From Anas platyrhynchos (taxonomy: Eukaryota > Chordata > Aves > Anseriformes > Anatidae): 64,000 nucleotides of DNA. Location of the stretch: contig NC_092621.1 of the NCBI RefSeq assembly GCF_047663525.1, forward strand, positions 82,060,501-82,124,500. Reading direction: 5' to 3'. Below are positions 11,563 through 24,384 of this stretch, piece by piece (position 1 is the stretch's first letter; each line of letters begins with the position of its first letter). A model generated the notes under the pieces. It saw only the letters and a list, made by a program, of their open reading frames with translations. It was not told where the DNA came from and ran no database searches. The translations under genes were made by a program, and so were the position numbers.

Positions 11563-13958
11563 CATCATTAGTGCTGGCAACACTAAGACAGTTTCTTCAT
11601 TTCATTTGCCAAAGGAACCTTCCAGGAGAAAATTCTTTTTTACTGTTTCTAAGTAAAAAAAAAAATGCTGGGAGGATGAGGGGGAAAACCATTAAATATA
11701 GGAGATGAAATTATCCCTGTGTAAGTTAGTAGATGAAAATAGCCCTGTGTAAATCTTAGATTTACCTCTTCCATATCATTTTCATTTCTGCTTTAAAAGA
11801 GCAAAAAATAGTAATCTGTTGATGCATTTAAGGAGAGGAGCAGAAATGCTGTTGATACAACAGAATCAAATATGCTGGAAAGACAAAAAGTCTTGGACAA
11901 GCCACCAGGCTGAACTCATCCAGGGTCTTAAGTGTGGCAGGAATTACTTACTTGGAAAAAAATCTGAAGGATTCTTATTTATCAGTCTATGATCTGGAGG
12001 CACCATCAGCTTCAAAAAGCAAATTGTTGCTCTACAAATGGTACAGGAGGCACTAACACAGGACAGGGACACTATAAGCTACTGGGAATCTCTTGTTTGC
12101 ATCTCTTTAGTCACCAGATGATGGCAAACAAACTGAACCAATTGTCAACCACATGTCCCAAACCTTGTCCTGTGCCTCCTGATGTTACTGTATAAACTGG
12201 ACAATAGGGCTTCTCTGGGTCCTGCCTGCAGGACCTGTGGTTCTGGTAGGTAGAGGAATTAAGAAACAGTTTGAGGTTACCTGTGAGGGATGGTGACGAC
12301 GTGGACCAGCTATAACTCTTAAATTATTGTATTTAATTTTATTTAAATGAAGAAAAAAAAATCTTAAGTGTTTATTCACTTTGGAATGTTTTTGTGTTGC
12401 ATATCTCAAGTAATGGGGAAAAATGCAGGCACACCACCCATGATTTACTTTTCTAGGGATGGGAACAGCACCATAAGAGGAAGACAAAGAGGAAAACTGA
12501 GTCGTTATTACCAGGGTGAAAGTTCAGTGTGCGATAGGATATGAGAAGGAGGCACAGTGCGTCTGACCCAAAATTAGGCAGGAGTTTCTGCCTTGCTTGC
12601 TGCAGGTAGTGCGGGCAGCTCCCAGCAAAGGTTCCTTGAATGGCTGCAGTGCCCCGGCCCATTTCCAGCTGTTCATAACTCTGCCAAGTGCACTTGTATT
12701 CTTTTCAATTGAACCTTTTCGGAGAGGGATCCCTTCTGTTTCCCTTGCCAGCGTTGTCAGATGAGCTGTCTGCCTGCCTCTGGAAATCTTAATCAGTCCA
12801 GTCACTGTTCCTAAAAGAACAAAGGAAACCAAGAAACCAAGGGAACTATGAAGAATGTGCTATAGCTGGCACCTCTCAGCAATTAGGGATAGCTACTGCC
12901 CGTCTCTTGCATCTGCAGACCCAGCCAACCCTGCCTGACATGGCTTAGGGTCAGCGCCGTGGTACTCAGTAGGCTTGAGTCAGAGCTGCTGGTGAGATAA
13001 AACAAACTACGTGAAATGCCTGGTATTAAAGGCAGAACTTCTTTTGCTCTGAGCATGCCAAATATTGCTGATGCACCTGTTTTATGCTGAGAGTGGGAAG
13101 GCAGTCAAAGAGGAAGTGGCCGGCGTTAAAAGAGAAGCAGCGTTTTCAGTCTCTGAAAATAGCCCAGATACAGAACTGGGTAACAAGAATACGTTACCGA
13201 GTAAGCGCCTGTTGGAAATGAGCTGGGGCAGTTTTTTCATCACCACACACCAAGAGTGTGTTCTCAGTGAGCAGGTTCGGGAGCACTTGTTGTCTGCCTG
13301 TGACACTTGCAGGGTCACAGCACGGCTTCAATGGGCACAGGCTGGCAAGGCAGCTTGCAGCAAAGCCCCCTACACAAATTATTTGGCCTTCTTTCCTGAT
13401 TCCCTCCAGTTTTCGCACAGACATAGCTGAGAGCAATTGGGTTGTCGGTGTACACAAGGTAGCATCCTCTGGCACACAGAGTTTCTAAATTTGGCAATTA
13501 TTTCCTAAGCAGCATATTAATTTCCTCAGTACTCAATGGCTAAAACTGCACCGCAGGTAGGGAAATTATAACAGGTCAGAAACTTGTAGTAGCGTTGGAG
13601 AGCAGAGGGAAATATTGGTCGTCAGTGAAAGAAACCTCCATTAGACATGAAAGCGTGCAATATCCTAGGATGTAAGGGACGGGGAAGAAAGTGTTTGGCA
13701 TATGACATATCAGCTCTCCTTTGCTGGCTGAATCCAGTTAGAAGGTATACAAAAGTGTCTTATAATGAAGTGAACAAAGATTTTGCACACCTACTAGGGT
13801 GGTAACCCTGGGGCTATGAAAGAAAAAAAAAAAAAAAGAATCTCTTAGAAAACTCAGGACACTTGTTAGTACTTTAAAAGATTGTACAAGACAGGAGAAA
13901 AGGGTTTTATGTTGGCTAGTTGAAAGGGACAAGAGAACTTACTAAGAAGTATGGAGTG

Positions 13959-13990
13959 ATATATATGTGTGTATATATATAAGTTATATA
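13959..13990. repeat. TA/TG microsatellite
   Basis: Short alternating TATA, TGTG, TATA run. Confidence 0.9.
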
Positions 13991-16900
13991 TTTCTTTTCA
14001 GTTTGACCAGTTTGAGTCCCTCCGAGCAAAGCAGGATCTCAGCTACCTGGGAGCTTGGATATGGGGGGGAAAGGAGCACGAAATGTGCAGCTCCCATACT
14101 TGAAAAGAAATCTTGGTTCACTCCCACACACATAAGAAACGTCCGTGAATCACAGCAGCACACAGAACAGTCACAGTGTGCTTTACAGGTAAGTTAATAC
14201 AGGTGTGCCAGGTAAGCGTGAGGATCCCTCTGCCCCACAAAGCAGAGCGGTCACTGGGCAGGCGGATAGCACAGAGCTTTTTCATTCAGCTCGTCTGCCA
14301 GGTCTGTACGCCTCTGCATGGGACATGGGAATCATGCGAGGGAGGGATTTTGAAGGGGAAAGGACAAATCCCCAGGGAGAGCCCTTGAATCATTAGAGCT
14401 GTTGATCCAGCATACCATTCACAGGGCAAAGCCTGCTCTGCGGGACGCCCAGAAGGACAGGGTTTGCTTTCCGTGCAGCTATCGAGCTGAGGAGTGAGTC
14501 CAGAGGAGATTCGTGCACAAAAAAGTGTGTGACAAACAATTGCCCCTTGGAAGGGTTATTTTCCCTTAGAGTAAAAATCTCATCCAATTTGATATATTAA
14601 TAAACAGTCATTCCACATGGAATTTAAAAGCAAAAATCTGCTTTCAGAAATACACACAGCATCTGGACATGCTGCATATAGAAAACCAAATAAATATCTC
14701 GAGAGAAAATGTTTAATTTAGAGCAGAGACATGTCTAGCGTTTAGAGCACGGGGTTTGGTTCAAGTCCACCTCAACTCAGAATCATCTTCATCTCAGAAT
14801 CTGCCCTCTGAGGACACCTCCAGCACTTAAGAACTGGGGTGGGGAGCAAATTTGTGATCCATTCCCTGTACACATATGGGTACTTAAATACCTTTCCCCA
14901 TCTAATCAAAAGAGAAATTCACACCTTCAGAGCTCTTCCACAAGCTCATCAATTTGTTCTCCTATGGACAGTGTTTTGGCATGATGCAGAGAGGAAGGAT
15001 TGCAGAGAAGTTCTCTGTCCTCCAGTTTGTACCCTACCTTTCTGGTGCTGAGTGTTATTCTCAGCTTGGCCCTGAGAGCCTCAGTCTGTGGTGTAACAAC
15101 TCGGTATTGGGTATTCTCTGTATCCAGACAGCTGAAACCTCTCACTCTGTGTGAGCCCATGCCTTTGAATGAGGCTTTGGACATTGCTTTTTTGTTAACT
15201 TGGACAAGAAACGGTATAAATAATACGTATTTTTAAATGATATATGGAGGCTTTGATTTCAGTGTATTTTTGAGCCCTCTGTAATAAGTGGTCTGAGGTC
15301 TGAGACCAATCGCAGGCTGGGCATTGGGGGCAGCAGCATCTCCATCGGGAGCCGTAAGGGCAGCACACAAAGAACCAGACCAGCAGTTGCTACAAATCAA
15401 CCTCGTGATATCAGCAGAGCGGGGCTGACCCACTAATCTTGCAGTCCCACTCCAAATTCCCCAGATGTCCAGCAGTACTGAAAATATCCTGTCTGGGATG
15501 GTCAGGTTTTGAGGCAAATTAACCTCTCCCTTGTAGTTTTCTAATGTTATGTGAAGCTCGTCTGCAGTACTATTTCCATACCTCACACTTTTTTAAGACA
15601 ATCATCTGAAAAAGAATATGCTATTTTTATAGAAGTCTGAAATGGTGGAAAGATGTTCAGAGAACTCATTGTTGTCATTAAAAAAAAAAAAATAGTAATA
15701 AAACCAAATATTCTCTGCTTAAAAAACATCAAAGAGGCAGATATAAAATTATCACGAGTCTTTAACACAAAGGACTCGAGGAGCCCGGAAAAGTTCTTAT
15801 AGCTTCTGAGAGTCTTCTCAGTGCCTGGAGAGATGCTCGAGTGTTGCACATTCAGCAACACCCATGGCTAGCAATACGAATTACCAGGATCAGCCATCAT
15901 AAAGTACTCTGCAGTCCTCAGTTGGATCACTCCAATGACTTCCTCTGCCACTGCTTCATAGTGTGCTGGATTATTCTGTTACAAGGAGGTTTGTTACCAG
16001 AGATGCCTGGCTTCTGCACAGCAGAGTTCGCAGGAGCTTTCCTAAGGAAGGAAAAAAGGGGAATGGGTGAGGCTGGTGCAGGGGGAAGGATGGGAAGGAT
16101 TTGGTCCCTGAAACATGCCGGGAGGTGCCTGCAGATTCTTGTGTTGTGATGTGGTAAACAATCACAGCTATTACACAGAAGAATAATCCTTAATAAAGAT
16201 GATCGCTAGTTAATAGCTATGCTGAGTGCAGTGAAAGGAAAAGTGGAGTGGAAAAAGCTGACTGACTGCCTCAGATTATTTATTTCTGGTGGCTACATTA
16301 TTTTTCATTGCCTCTACATATAAAATTCCTCACACGGAGCAGCTTTAATCCTCCTCAGATTCTGTGAGCAGTGGTTAGCATCAAGATATTACTCCTGAAA
16401 ACTCCCGTGGCACTGCTTGCTATTTTGACAGGGAAGATTTCTTTTGCAATTACACCACCATGATGGAATTAGCAGGGTCAGAGGAGGTAGCATGAGAGGC
16501 GAGGAATGAGTGCATGCAACAACCTCCAGGAAACAATTTACGTGCCCAGAGACAAACGTTTCCAAAACTAGGAGCCTGAAGCAAGCACAGACATTCGCAA
16601 AGGTGGCCTGCCTCGGGTGGACAGACAAGTGCTGGGACAGGACCGAGGGTTATCTCCTGGCAAAGGTCAGAAGCTGGCTTCTATGGGCAGAATGTGTTTT
16701 CCTGACTGGGGTGCCTCCCATTGCCCCCAGTTTGGGTCAGCATCCGCAAAGGAAGGCACCTGGAGTTATAGCCTTAAAGGCTGGCACAGACCTGGCCTCC
16801 ATCACAGCCTGCAGGGCTACAGCCAGCCTCCCCACCACCGCTGGTTGCCTGCAAGGGCAACCAAAAGTTTGGACCAAAATCCATCTTTCTGTCAGCCTGA

Positions 16901-17003
16901 TCTCATCACAGGTTAGAGTGCACCAGGGCAGTAAGGGTAGGCGTTCACCTGTCAGCCTGCTGCTACGGAGACACAAGCCTATCTCAACTCTCCCATGCAC
17001 TGA

Positions 17004-17006
<3 letters not shown>

Positions 17007-17038
<32 letters not shown>

Positions 17039-17079
17039 CATAGAAAAAAAAAAAGAAAGAAAAAAAAAAAAAAAAAAAA
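17007..17079. repeat. A29 tract and second A-rich run
   Basis: Pure A at 17007-17035, then a short unique spacer and another A-rich run with GAAAG. The preceding 16510-17006 is moderately GC-rich and could be a decayed retroposed transcript, but I see no known gene in it. Confidence 0.9.
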
Positions 17080-17715
17080 GAAACAACATCTTTGCTACAG
17101 AGACATTTTTAACAAGTATTCCAGAAAGAGCACCAGCTATCAAAAAGGCTGCCAGGACCAGAAGGAGCCATCAATCGAACAAGTTTACATTTCAAAGTTT
17201 TCTGAGAACAGTGAAAATGTCTTTACCCTCCTTGATGGGAAAACTGCAGTGCTATAGGAAAGTAGCTATTTGCTGCTTCTTACTAACACGCATTTCTCTG
17301 AAGTGGCCCTTTAACCCTGGGAAGGGTGCTGGAATATATAGACGTATATATATTAAGTAGCTCTCTTGAGAGCTCTGCTCAGAGCTGCTGCGAGAGCGTG
17401 GAGTCAGTCTGCTATCTCTCCCCTTTGTATCTGCCATTGTTCAGCTCCGTAGCTCCTCCGTCATATTAGAGATGAACTGGTTAATTTTTTAAAGCCCTTT
17501 CCTGATAGTGTTTAAGAGACGGCAGAATGCATCTGTCTAATTTTGACATTTATCAGATAATTCAGTCAAGTTCCCTCATGTGACACAGCTTTGTTCCCTT
17601 GAAAAGAACCTGCTGCAAACAAAAGGCCACGGTATATTGCATGGCATTGCTGCTCCCAGATGTTTCAAAATTAAACTACCAAACCTCTCTGGCCCCATGA
17701 TAGGGAGAAGAGCAC

Positions 17716-17744
<29 letters not shown>
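17716..17744. repeat. A29 tract
   Basis: Uninterrupted A run inside a stretch that otherwise looks like conserved noncoding DNA. Confidence 0.95.
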
Positions 17745-17746
<2 letters not shown>

Positions 17747-18840
17747 CTCTTAACAAGCTGCGTTTTCTGTTTCTGGGCTCCGTATTTCATCTCTGTGCTT
17801 GATTTTTCTGAGTCATTTGAAAATGATTAGGCAGCTCAAATAATTGTTTCCTGGGTATATTAGCGGCACTATAATTGTCATGTTTAGAGCTAAAGTTGGT
17901 AAAGACTGCAGTCTGGTCTGGAATATTCTAACTTCCAATACACAACAGCTCACGGATAAATATTTTGAAACTTTTATGACTCGCTTCCCCCTCAGGTTCC
18001 TCTTTGTTTCCTTGGCAGGACCCCATGCAGATCCGCGCTGCCCTGAGCTCTGGGTGGGGAGGTTTTCACCCACAAATCAGCCAGCACCTTGTGGCCACTG
18101 TCCCATGCTGAGTGGGAAGGGTGGGAGATGGGAATTGTCTTCTTTCCTACAGGCAGGAAGAAGCAGATGCCATCCTCCACCACACTTGCTGGATGCGAGC
18201 ACAGCCACAGCCTCGTTATTGCGCTTAATTGTTATACTTAAATTATACTCGGTGTAATTTATTTGGAAGTTGGAAAAAAAAAAAAAAAAAGTTATCGGTT
18301 ACCATGCCAACAATTCTTTGTAAATACCATCAGTTCTCAATGAACTCCTCTTGACCCGCTGGTCTGAGGCTGCTGCCGTGTGATGTACACGATCCTCTCA
18401 GCGCTGATCCATTACTTCTGCACGGTGTTGGGGGTCAAGCCTGTAGTGTAAAGTCAAAGACAATTAGCAGCCCTATCAATAACCAGCTGCAGGACCGCAG
18501 CCCAAATGATAGACCAGAAAAATCCAAGGAAAGATGAATAAAAAGTGGAGGAACATGCATGTGCATTCTATAGTTTGAGCAGCTGCTGTGGACTATCAAC
18601 ATCATCAGGAGACCTCAGCACATTAGCATAAATTCAAATGACAAATGCACAGTGCTATTCAGAGACTCATTAATTTGCAATGGGTGCAGCGCTCATGACA
18701 TATTAGTGAAAAATTCAAATGTCTTTGTAGCATCGTGAGTTTAGTTGCGGGACCTAAGTTGCTAAAATGAAAACGTGTGCAATTTTTTATCAGTTTATTA
18801 AATTATGAAGTGTGATGACTATATCTGTGCATCTTTTTAA

Positions 18841-19080
18841 GCAGATGAGGTCCAGCGTGCTTCAGCACCAAATTGCACGGTTTGTGCAGAAATCTCCCCG
18901 TCAGACAAATTTCAAGCGGGAGCCGCCGCACGGGCTGGCTGCCGCAGCACGCAGGCTGATATCTCCCCCTTCTGGGTGAATCGCACTGCCACGGACAGAG
19001 ATGGAAAACCAGGCCGTGCCGTGGCTTGCACGCTTTGTTACGCCCGTAATCACCCAAGATTTTCACCGGTTGGGATGGAA
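18841..19080. promoter_or_regulatory. CpG-dense patch, possible orphan CpG island or enhancer
   Basis: By hand count about 17 CpG dinucleotides lie in 240 bases, against near absence in the AT-rich DNA around. It has GCGGGAGCCGCCGCACGGG. It directly follows a stretch (18590-18800) rich in homeodomain and octamer-like words. No gene starts here that I can see. Confidence 0.3.
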
Positions 19081-21599
19081 GGAGGCAGCCCGGGCAGGGG
19101 TGCAGCAGGCACAGAGGTTTTGCTGTCACCATCCCCTCTGCACAAACGTGGCCCCTGCAAGGGTAACTCATAAGCATGGGGCATAGGAAGGCTTAAATAC
19201 AAGCCTCTTGTCTCGAGCAGTTGCTTTGTTGATGGGCACAAAAGGGAAGAAGGAAGGGTTAACACTTCTGTGTGGAGAGCAAGCTGCCTGTTGTACTCTT
19301 CCATTACATCCAGCCAAAGATTGCTGCTGTGTCGTACAGCGTTTAAAGGCAGGGCAGAGCTGCTTATTCTGGGTGCCCTGGCGCTGCCCTCTGCGTGCAG
19401 TCCTGACATGCGGCTGCATCTACCTGACCCCTACGAACAGAGCAAGCCCTGCTCTATATTTCTGCTTCCTCCTGGACCTATAAGTGTACCACTCCCTGGC
19501 TCTGTGCAATTGTGTCTTTCTGTCCACCTGGCTGTCACATCTAGTGTGGGCTTTACCAGGAAAACATACTGTAAGATAATTACTAGTACTTTTTGAGGAA
19601 TAAAAACCTTAAAGTGCAGGAGCCACAATACGTAGTCAGTAAAAAATAGCTTACATTTTCAAAGGGACCAGTGATTTTAGCTGCAGAGTCTCTGAACAAT
19701 TTCGAAGCCACTCTGATATTTAAAGGGAGAAGAATCTGCTGCCGGTGGCGTGTCCAAAACCATTAGTTGCTTTTGAATGTTTGGGTGTCTCTGTATAAAA
19801 ACATAATATTTTATATGCACAGCAGTCATTAGGAAACACAGTAATAATAGCCTTAATAAGGTTTGCCGTGCCTCCCAGCATATGTCACGGCTCGGAGTGA
19901 AAGGAAAGCCATTTCTCACTCTGGCTTCTCGTCTGTGTCATGCCACCTGCCAATGTCACAGATCAAAGGAAGGGGGGAAAAAAAAAAAAATGAAATGAGA
20001 AGAGGGTGGTGTCCCTGTCCCATCCCTGGGAGGCGCACCACGTTACCCAGTGCCCCCAATATTTGGGCAACCCTGGCTGACCAGGCCTCTCATGTGGAAG
20101 GTGCTCCCACAGCCTGCACAGTGCTAACTAAACCCACGTGCTCTGCCTTTAAGCTGCAGTCTCCCAAATTGCACAAACAGCTGAGGAAGCAGGCCCACGC
20201 TCAGCTTCTACACCCTGCTAAGGCTTCACAGGGAGGTGTCTGGGGCAAGGTCCTAAAACCTCTGCAGGGCCTCCTGTTAAAGCCAGCAGAAGCTTCACCA
20301 CACACTAACATCATGTTATTTTTTCTGTTTTACGTTGCCCCAAAATGCCATGAACTTCCACCAGCACAAGGGGGAGAGGTCAAATCCCCCAGAAAGGTGC
20401 TAGGAGAGGAAGGGGTGGGTTTGGGCGCGTGGACGTCAGCATCAGGCTTCGTGCCGCCCCGGTCCTTCCCCCTCCAGGTTTCGGCCGTGGGAAACATCGG
20501 AGATCCAGAGCAATGTCTGAGGCTGGGCCTGTGGTAAATTTAGACACAGAAGGGCACAGAGAGACCACTCCAGGGGATTGCAGGGAAGCACGAGCCAAGG
20601 GAGAGCAGAGCTGTGCCTCAGTGGTGCGCTGCGATGGGGGAGCGGTGGTCGCTGCTCTCATTTCCCACTGCGGCTCTGGTGCCATGGACGACAGCCCCGT
20701 GCGATTGCTGGTGCCTGCAGGGCCTCAGAGCTGAAGTGACAGCCATCATGTCCCTGAATCAGGGGAGTTTAGCCATGAATGAGTCGTCCTTCTCCACCCA
20801 CCACCCACGTCAAAAGTGCCACGCAGGAGCTCACTGCAGCGGAGGCTTCCTCCCATTAGCTAAATGTCACCTGTGTTGTGAGATGAAATCTTATTCTATA
20901 TATCTCTTTAAATCCTGGTAAAAGGAAAGAGGGCACAGGTTTCTTTTAAGAAAGTACTCTGCATTTCTTCTGAGGAGCAGCTTTCCTTCATTAGCAGACA
21001 GCACCACACAGCAGGGTCTGGTTTAAAATATAACCACCCTATCTCCACCACCAATTCCAGAGGTTTCCATGTGTTTGTGGAAAAAGGAAAAAAAATTAAA
21101 AAAAAAAAAAAAAGGGTGGTGGGGGGGAACACTTCATTTTGGACCTGATCAACAATGCAGGCAAAAAGAAATCTTCATGGCAAGGAAATTGTTTCTAGTT
21201 ACTGCACAAGCCAGGATTTAGCTTTTGGTTCAGAAAAGCCCTAAGCTCTTTCTTATTTTATTCATTGTTTTTTGTTTGTTTGGTTTTGTTTTGGTTTTGA
21301 CATTACAGGCCACCAGAGGCAAACTGCTATGGACACAGCATGTGCAAGTGTGGCTGGAAATGACAACTTCAGGAGCTGGTTTCAAGGAGAGGGAAAACGT
21401 CATAGATTTCAGGTGGCTGTCTGGCTAACAAGCCAGAATGGAAAAAAAAAAAAAAAAAGAAAAAAAAAATCTAAAAGTCGTACGAAATGATTGTTACCTA
21501 GCAAAGAAACCCTACCAAGGGAGTTTGATAAGACAAATGTGCCTTTAAAGATTCATCTTAGACTTGTGTCTAAAAACTGGTAGAACCAGTGATCTCCCC

Positions 21600-21690
21600 C
21601 TGAAAAATGCAGTCTGTTCCCAGCTACACCAGTAAAACTCCAGTCAGCCTACTGGCTTCAGAAGTAAAACTAGGTGTAAAGTGGCTGGGA
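21600..21690. repeat. Possible ancient sauropsid interspersed repeat
   Basis: The segment has TACACCAGTAAAACTCCAGT and, in inverted sense, AGTAAAACTAGGTGTA around a GGCTTCAG centre. This resembles palindromic elements common in turtles, crocodiles and birds that carry 'ttacaccagtgtaa...ggagtaactcc'. The family name is not certain. Confidence 0.35.
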
Positions 21691-23057
21691 AGAAGGAGGT
21701 GACAATATTATTAAGCTTATGACACTGTTTGTGTTAACATCTTTTTTTGTACAGAACATGTTTGTATTTCAATTGGCAAAGTATTTACAATGAGACTAGA
21801 TATACTCACCACCAAGGGCAATTAATTCAGGGTTATAAAGCTTGTGTTTCAGAACTGACATGAATAATTCAGTGTTAGGTTGTTTAAGTGTGTTTTGTAA
21901 AATAGAGCTGCAGCTTTTGTTTTTTCTTGAAAGCTTCTGGAAAAAAACGTGATTTTTTTTTTCTCTTCACCCCTGGGGAGAGCAGTGGCCTTTTGATGTT
22001 CCACACTGACCTGCATTCCTTGCTTGATTCCCACTAACTTGAAGAAAATAGGACTTAAAATGGGAGGCTCGGATGTGTAAGGAATACAGCCTGAGCCCTG
22101 GGTGTCAAAGCCCACCAGACAGGCTGTGGTGCTCCAGACTGCTTTAATCATTACCAGCCCTGCAGGACTGCAAACTTTCACAGCGCCGATAAGCAGAAGT
22201 GCACACACACAAGCACAGGACGTACGCTTTTAAGTACAAGCCCAGCCTGATAAATGGCTTCGCAGAGCCAAGGGGAAGGTGTCTGTGCTGTGTCTTGCCA
22301 GCTCCACTTCAGGTGCATTGCATCACCTTTGTGCTACACTTGTAAACCCAAAAAGTGAGCCTGGGTAACTATGCTTTTCACCCTTTTCTTAAACTTTTTT
22401 TTTTTTTTAAGTTCCATATATGAAGGCCCTGCTCTCTTTCGGGAAGTATTTTGTAGCAGAATGCCAGAAGCAGTATGTCTGACAGGTGTAAACGGCTTCA
22501 GCAAAGTAGGGAGGCATTAGCTCAGATAATCAATGCCAATCATGTAAACCGTGCTGAAACTGGTACCTTGACAGAGCTTAAGCAGCTGCAGGGATTCTTT
22601 TTTGTGCCCAGAGCGAGTCTCAGAACTAAAAAATAAATGCAGTGAACCCCAGGAATTTGTGTCCCATCTCAAACCAAGAGGTTCGGTTGTTCATGCTGAT
22701 ACAGTCTATAGCAAACCCTTCAGATTACACAGTCTGCTTGAGGCTTCAGGACAGTCTTTATGTTGTCTTTGAGATTTGCCCTGGAAACATCATTTCAGAC
22801 ATCCAAAATGGGGCAGTCTTGGGTAATTAAGTAAATCAGGAAGGTCCTACCAAAAATATTCTCCTGTAACAGTGCCGGCACGGCCAACAACACCAGTTGC
22901 AGTCGGAATTGTGTGATTAGAAAGAAGCCACCTCAAATTAGTAATGAGTGTACACACTGCTCACAGTATTCATATGGTGGCTGAGCAGTCTCTGTATCTG
23001 TCCCTATGTACCCACAGACAGAGAAGGCAAGGATGCAGGGCATGGCTGAGATGCTGG

Positions 23058-23091
23058 ATTTCATACTTTTCACTTGCATTTCATACTTTTC
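23058..23091 (+). repeat. 14-base direct repeat
   Basis: ATTTCATACTTTTC occurs twice, separated by six bases. A small local duplication. Confidence 0.9.
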
Positions 23092-24340
23092 TGCCCAAAC
23101 TCTTTCATGCAAGCAAGGTGCAAGACTTCTGAGGAAAGGGGCTACATCCACATCTCCTCTACCCTTGCTCAGACCACATCACACTCCCTTACTCCTCTTC
23201 CATGGCGCCTCCGCATGAGGGACAGGATTTGATGCCATAAGACCATGGCAAGGGAAAATAACAGAAAAACATTTGTGCCTGATAACTCACTATTTTCAGT
23301 ATGTTCCTCTGTGTTTCTACAACCAGTGAAATAGCATGGTAGTTGACAGAGCAATCTCCACATCAGTTTTTCTCCTTGGGAAAAGGACAAATGGGAAAGT
23401 CAATACTGAATATTTGCAGTAACTTGTAAAGTGTATACAGGCTGTCTGTGAGCTAAGTGTGATTAAGGACTATGATTTCAAGGGAAACAAACTTGTGCCC
23501 CAAACTGGAATTCAGAGTAGTGTTTCTCTTCAGAAATAAATAAATAAGTAGAATCTGTCTTTAATTGTTACCTCCGTCATACTTGTTTTAAGGTTGATCT
23601 GTTGTTTTCCCTGCAATGATAAATTTCTACCAAATGCTCGGATGCTCTGGTGTGCAGCAGTATTTAGCAGATTTGTTTCCTCATTAGCATTCTGTCTTTT
23701 TCTTTGTCTGTGCTGCAGCATGAGAGGGGCTGCGTGAAATGCCCAGACCTCATGCATCCCAGGATCGCTGGCTGACAGAGGGATACACCAAGTGCTGTGA
23801 GAGTGTGGGAAGGGAACAAGTTGACAAACAGCCAATGGGAAACAGAGAAGAAGGCATTTTTACTGCACTATGTTTACAACTTGTACTTTCTCAGATCCTA
23901 AAAAATCCGCTGTTTTGCCTACATGTCTGCAAGACATTATAATTCGACTCAGTAAAAAATCATACATGCACAGTTATTAAAGTAATAGCATCTCCAAACT
24001 AATGTGTGCTGAAATTCAGGCTAAGAATGGCCTCTAAATGCTGGAAAAATGGAAGATTTGCTGAAAGTATCTTCAAATTACTAAACCTGAATAGTGAATT
24101 TGCAGCCAGACCCATTTTGCTATTTTAATTTTCTTATCATGGTATTTATCATCTTCTAAAGTACTATTAGTGATCTCTAATCTGGCAGTGGGCTCACATG
24201 AAAGGGAGGATACATGCACATTCACGTGTGTGTGTGTATTTGTCGTGCGCCCATCTCTCTGGTTTGGAAAGCAGCTGATGTACAGAGCTGCCAGGAAATT
24301 ACAGCAGAGGCACCACAAAACATTCCTGGGTACAGGTGGG

Positions 24341-24384
24341 AAAAAAAGAAAAAAAAGAAAAAAAAGAAAAAAAAAAGAAAAAAA
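24341..24384 (+). repeat. A-rich run with regularly spaced G
   Basis: A6-8 separated by single G. It creates a false poly-lysine open frame at 24214-24933. Confidence 0.95.

Larger units (their letters stand above)
7869..16509. other. Intergenic, no gene recognised
   Basis: AT-rich DNA with simple repeats at 8975, 9600, 11418 and 13959. Open frames here are short and overlap on both strands. A tRNA B-box look-alike at about 14758-14768 lacks a tRNA fold. A duplicated ATTAATATTACA pair lies near 10710-10733. Confidence 0.8.
16510..21599. other. Intergenic, GC-variable; best regulatory candidates of the left half
   Basis: Contains GC-richer patches (16510-17000, 18841-19080, 20000-20720) between AT-rich ones. 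17440-17930 and 18590-18800 are complex, balanced sequence with many TAAT and ATTTGCA-like words. Long open frames at 16510-17043 and 19863-20537 show no protein family. Confidence 0.75.

Noticed and set aside
14740..14770. tRNA B-box look-alike (GGTTCAAGTCC)
   Set aside because: The only A-box-like word is about 10 bases away and no cloverleaf can be drawn. At best it is a worn tRNA-derived SINE fragment.
16510..17043. 177-codon open frame on the plus strand
   Set aside because: It ends in poly-lysine from the A29 tract, overlaps frames on both strands, and shows no recognisable domain or splice context.
19863..20537. 224-codon open frame on the plus strand
   Set aside because: Low-complexity, with a lysine run from an A-tract. 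No family recognised and no exon signals seen.
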